Positions 62,018 to 64,000 of a stretch of 64,000 bases of DNA are shown piece after piece. Source of the stretch: Acanthopleura granulata (taxonomy: Eukaryota > Mollusca > Polyplacophora > Chitonida > Chitonidae); assembly GCA_016165875.1 (NCBI GenBank), contig JABBOT010000039.1, forward strand, positions 2,723,292-2,787,291. Reading direction: 5' to 3'. A model generated the notes under the pieces. The model saw only the letters and a list, made by a program, of their open reading frames with translations. It was not told where the DNA came from and searched no databases. How positions within the stretch are numbered: the first letter of the stretch is position 1; each line of letters begins with the position of its first letter. A program made the position numbers and the translations under genes.

Positions 62018-64000
62018 ATGGCTAAAATATCACCAGTGTGATATAAATCATTTGTTCTCAAAAACGCATAATTATGTCCTCATGATGGAGAGTCGAATAC
62101 AAGAGACATTAGACACCAAATGATCGATTACACTATGACAAAAGACAGTTTACGGACGATGAGTAGAAGTTGAGACAAATTGTTTTGTTTGAATACTGAC
62201 ACTATCTTCCACTCATTGAAAAAATCAAGGCAACCATTAAATCTAAACAATCGCGTCTCGAATAACGTTGCTGATTTGGATAAGCAAATCTTAAATCAAC
62301 CTGATGGTGGGCAGTATTAGCTCAACAGCACCAGGGCTACCTAGACATTCAAGTCACGCCGTAAGACTTTGACAAGCATGTAACAAATACGCGTTAACAA
62401 ACCCCATGTTCGGCAGCAATGGCTCGTCAGCACGAGAGGCAATCTGAACATAAGCATCGAGCCTTACCTCACTAATATGAAGCCGACTAGAGTGAGACAC
62501 GTACATATGTTGAGTCGTTATAACCAGGACGTACTAGTATATAGGTCAGATATAGATTACCTCATCCTGCGCGAGGCGATATAATATACATGTACAGACA
62601 CATACAAGTTTCACCACTCAACTTATCGTAGCCTAATAAATTAGACGTTGTATTCTACCGACACAGCGTCTAATAGATGTCCATTCCCAAAACCAAGGTA
62701 TTTTCCTATTTGTATCTAGACAATGCCTAGCCTTTGAAATCTGTATGTTCCTCAGTCAGTAATGATGAGCCGAGGAGCTCGCATAGTGCTGGAGTATTAA
62801 AACCCATCTGTTAAGTTTACATCGCTTGTTTCAGGCACCGGCCCCACTATTTACTTCTTGCTGATCGCTGAACATTTTTATTTATCGTAAATTCTCCGCA
62901 CTGTGAAAGTTTTCGGGTTTTGAGCAACCCTATGTAAATAGGTGAATCCTGCATCGAAAAACTCCACATCACGGAGATTACCGAATTCTCTCGACGGCTT
63001 ACTAAACATGGCGGGCTGCAGGAATTTTTGACCGAAGCAATAGTCTAAAACAGCCGATATAGTTCACTTATACGATTGAGGCCAGCATTATATGGCGGGC
63101 GTGTACCAGACAGTACACCCGGGGGAAACCCACGACCATCCGCAGTTGCTGGCAGGCCTTCCCACGTACAGCCAAGATGAAGTCTGCATGAGCTGTACTT
63201 AACCTTAAGCGACCATATTGGTGAGAGGATCCTGTGTCATGGTGAACCCGTCCTCAATGTCAGAACAGGCGCTAAATTTGTATTGGGAAGAAAAATAAGT
63301 CACACTAAGCAATAACAGGACAATAACCATAGCGGTAAGTAAATTGCATTCATTTGGTTGTTGTTTACCGTTTTACTCAGGGATTTTGCAATGTCACATA
63401 TGCAGCATGCCTGCCTTTCAATGTCCGACAGCTGTCAGTTTTGTCCACAGAGGACTAAATCTTTAAAGAGAGCACTCTATCATTTAAAATTTTAATTAAA
63501 ATGTAGTGTTGTATTTTATAGTGTACGACTCTCTACATAATGGTCTATACGATAAGAAATAGTGTAGATCTACGCGGAAATATAGTGTAAGCCAACACCG
63601 GAAATTAGTGCAGGTTACAGCAAGAAGTACATGTACCACATGGAGAGCTAGACCGATTCGTCCACTTATTGTTCACTAGTGGTAGGCCCCTTAACCGTAA
63701 CTGCTCGGATGTTTATTGAACTAACGTACGTAACCATCGTTGGCTGACGAACAAACATCATGCCAAAAATTAAATCGATGGGCTACATATGTAGAAAGTG
63801 CAATTACTATGTAATATAATGGCTACCGGCCTCTAGTGTAAAATTTGAGGAAGTGAGGAAATGAAATGAAATGAAGGAGGCTGTTGTCTCTGCATTGGGT
63901 CAAGGCCCTTACGCCAAGCTTTGTCTGAAAATTCGTAACGTGGACGAACCTTCGTGCCAAACACCCCTGTCTCAAAATAAACACCCTACCCGTCTGCTGA
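62018..64000. other. Upstream of TRIM gene; one SINE fragment
   Basis: About 2 kb without recognised genes. A SINE-like unit lies at 63075-63240 (gggggaaacccacgaccatc; gctggcaggccttcccacgt). Confidence 0.5.

Overview
The window reads as invertebrate, probably molluscan, nuclear DNA. Introns carry GT-AG splice signals, intergenic DNA is AT-rich, and there are tRNA-derived SINEs, an RNase H-bearing I/Nimb-like LINE, and a TRIM gene with the canonical 96-bp and 231-bp exons. The species assignment is an inference. The window is dominated by Polinton/Maverick (adintovirus-like) elements nested with LINEs. The host loci lie at the two edges: the last exon of a tyrosine-rich receptor tail (1070-1790, +) and a TRIM RING/B-box/coiled-coil/B30.2 gene (55664-62017, -).

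Layout. 1-4883: host DNA with duplicated blocks and SINEs. 4884-12650: Polinton copy 1, decayed, + orientation. 12652-13745: duplicate of 2697-3790. 14037-14290: orphan polB fragment between two LINE 3' ends. 14291-20056: LINE copy A (-). 20057-25632: Polinton copy 2 (- orientation, left arm only). 25633-28527: non-coding DNA with a roughly 190-bp repeat array and a SINE with a target-site duplication. 28528-28612: lone Polinton terminus. 28613-33228: LINE copy B (+), cut by 33229-53656, Polinton copy 3. Copy 3 is 20.4 kb with about 260-bp terminal inverted repeats (TIRs). 53657-64000: SINE, minisatellites, a small Harbinger-like element and the TRIM gene.

Polinton copy 3 has a full virus-like gene set: integrase with chromodomain, packaging ATPase, penton-like minor capsid, double-jelly-roll major capsid, adenain-type protease, a Gly-rich virion protein, and a spliced protein-primed polB on the opposite strand. 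It also has a spliced gene joining two PC4-like domains to a RHIM-like tail, a tail-anchored protein, a Pro/Ser-rich membrane protein and a C2H2 finger protein at the right end.

The most unusual feature is a set of small-gene cassettes near both TIRs, transcribed outward. Each encodes a small helical protein of about 70-126 aa. Each has a TATA box, and several have a GCGC-A/T-GCGC (E2F-like) palindrome or CCAAT boxes upstream. Each ends in a 16-nt stem-loop matching the replication-dependent histone mRNA 3' signal (for example GGCTCTTTTCAGAGCC), followed by a purine-rich CGAAAGG element. Nine such stem-loops occur across the three copies, and cassettes have been gained, deleted and scrambled between copies. 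This suggests a virus-like element whose accessory genes are tied to host S phase; that link is inference, while the stem-loops themselves are directly visible.
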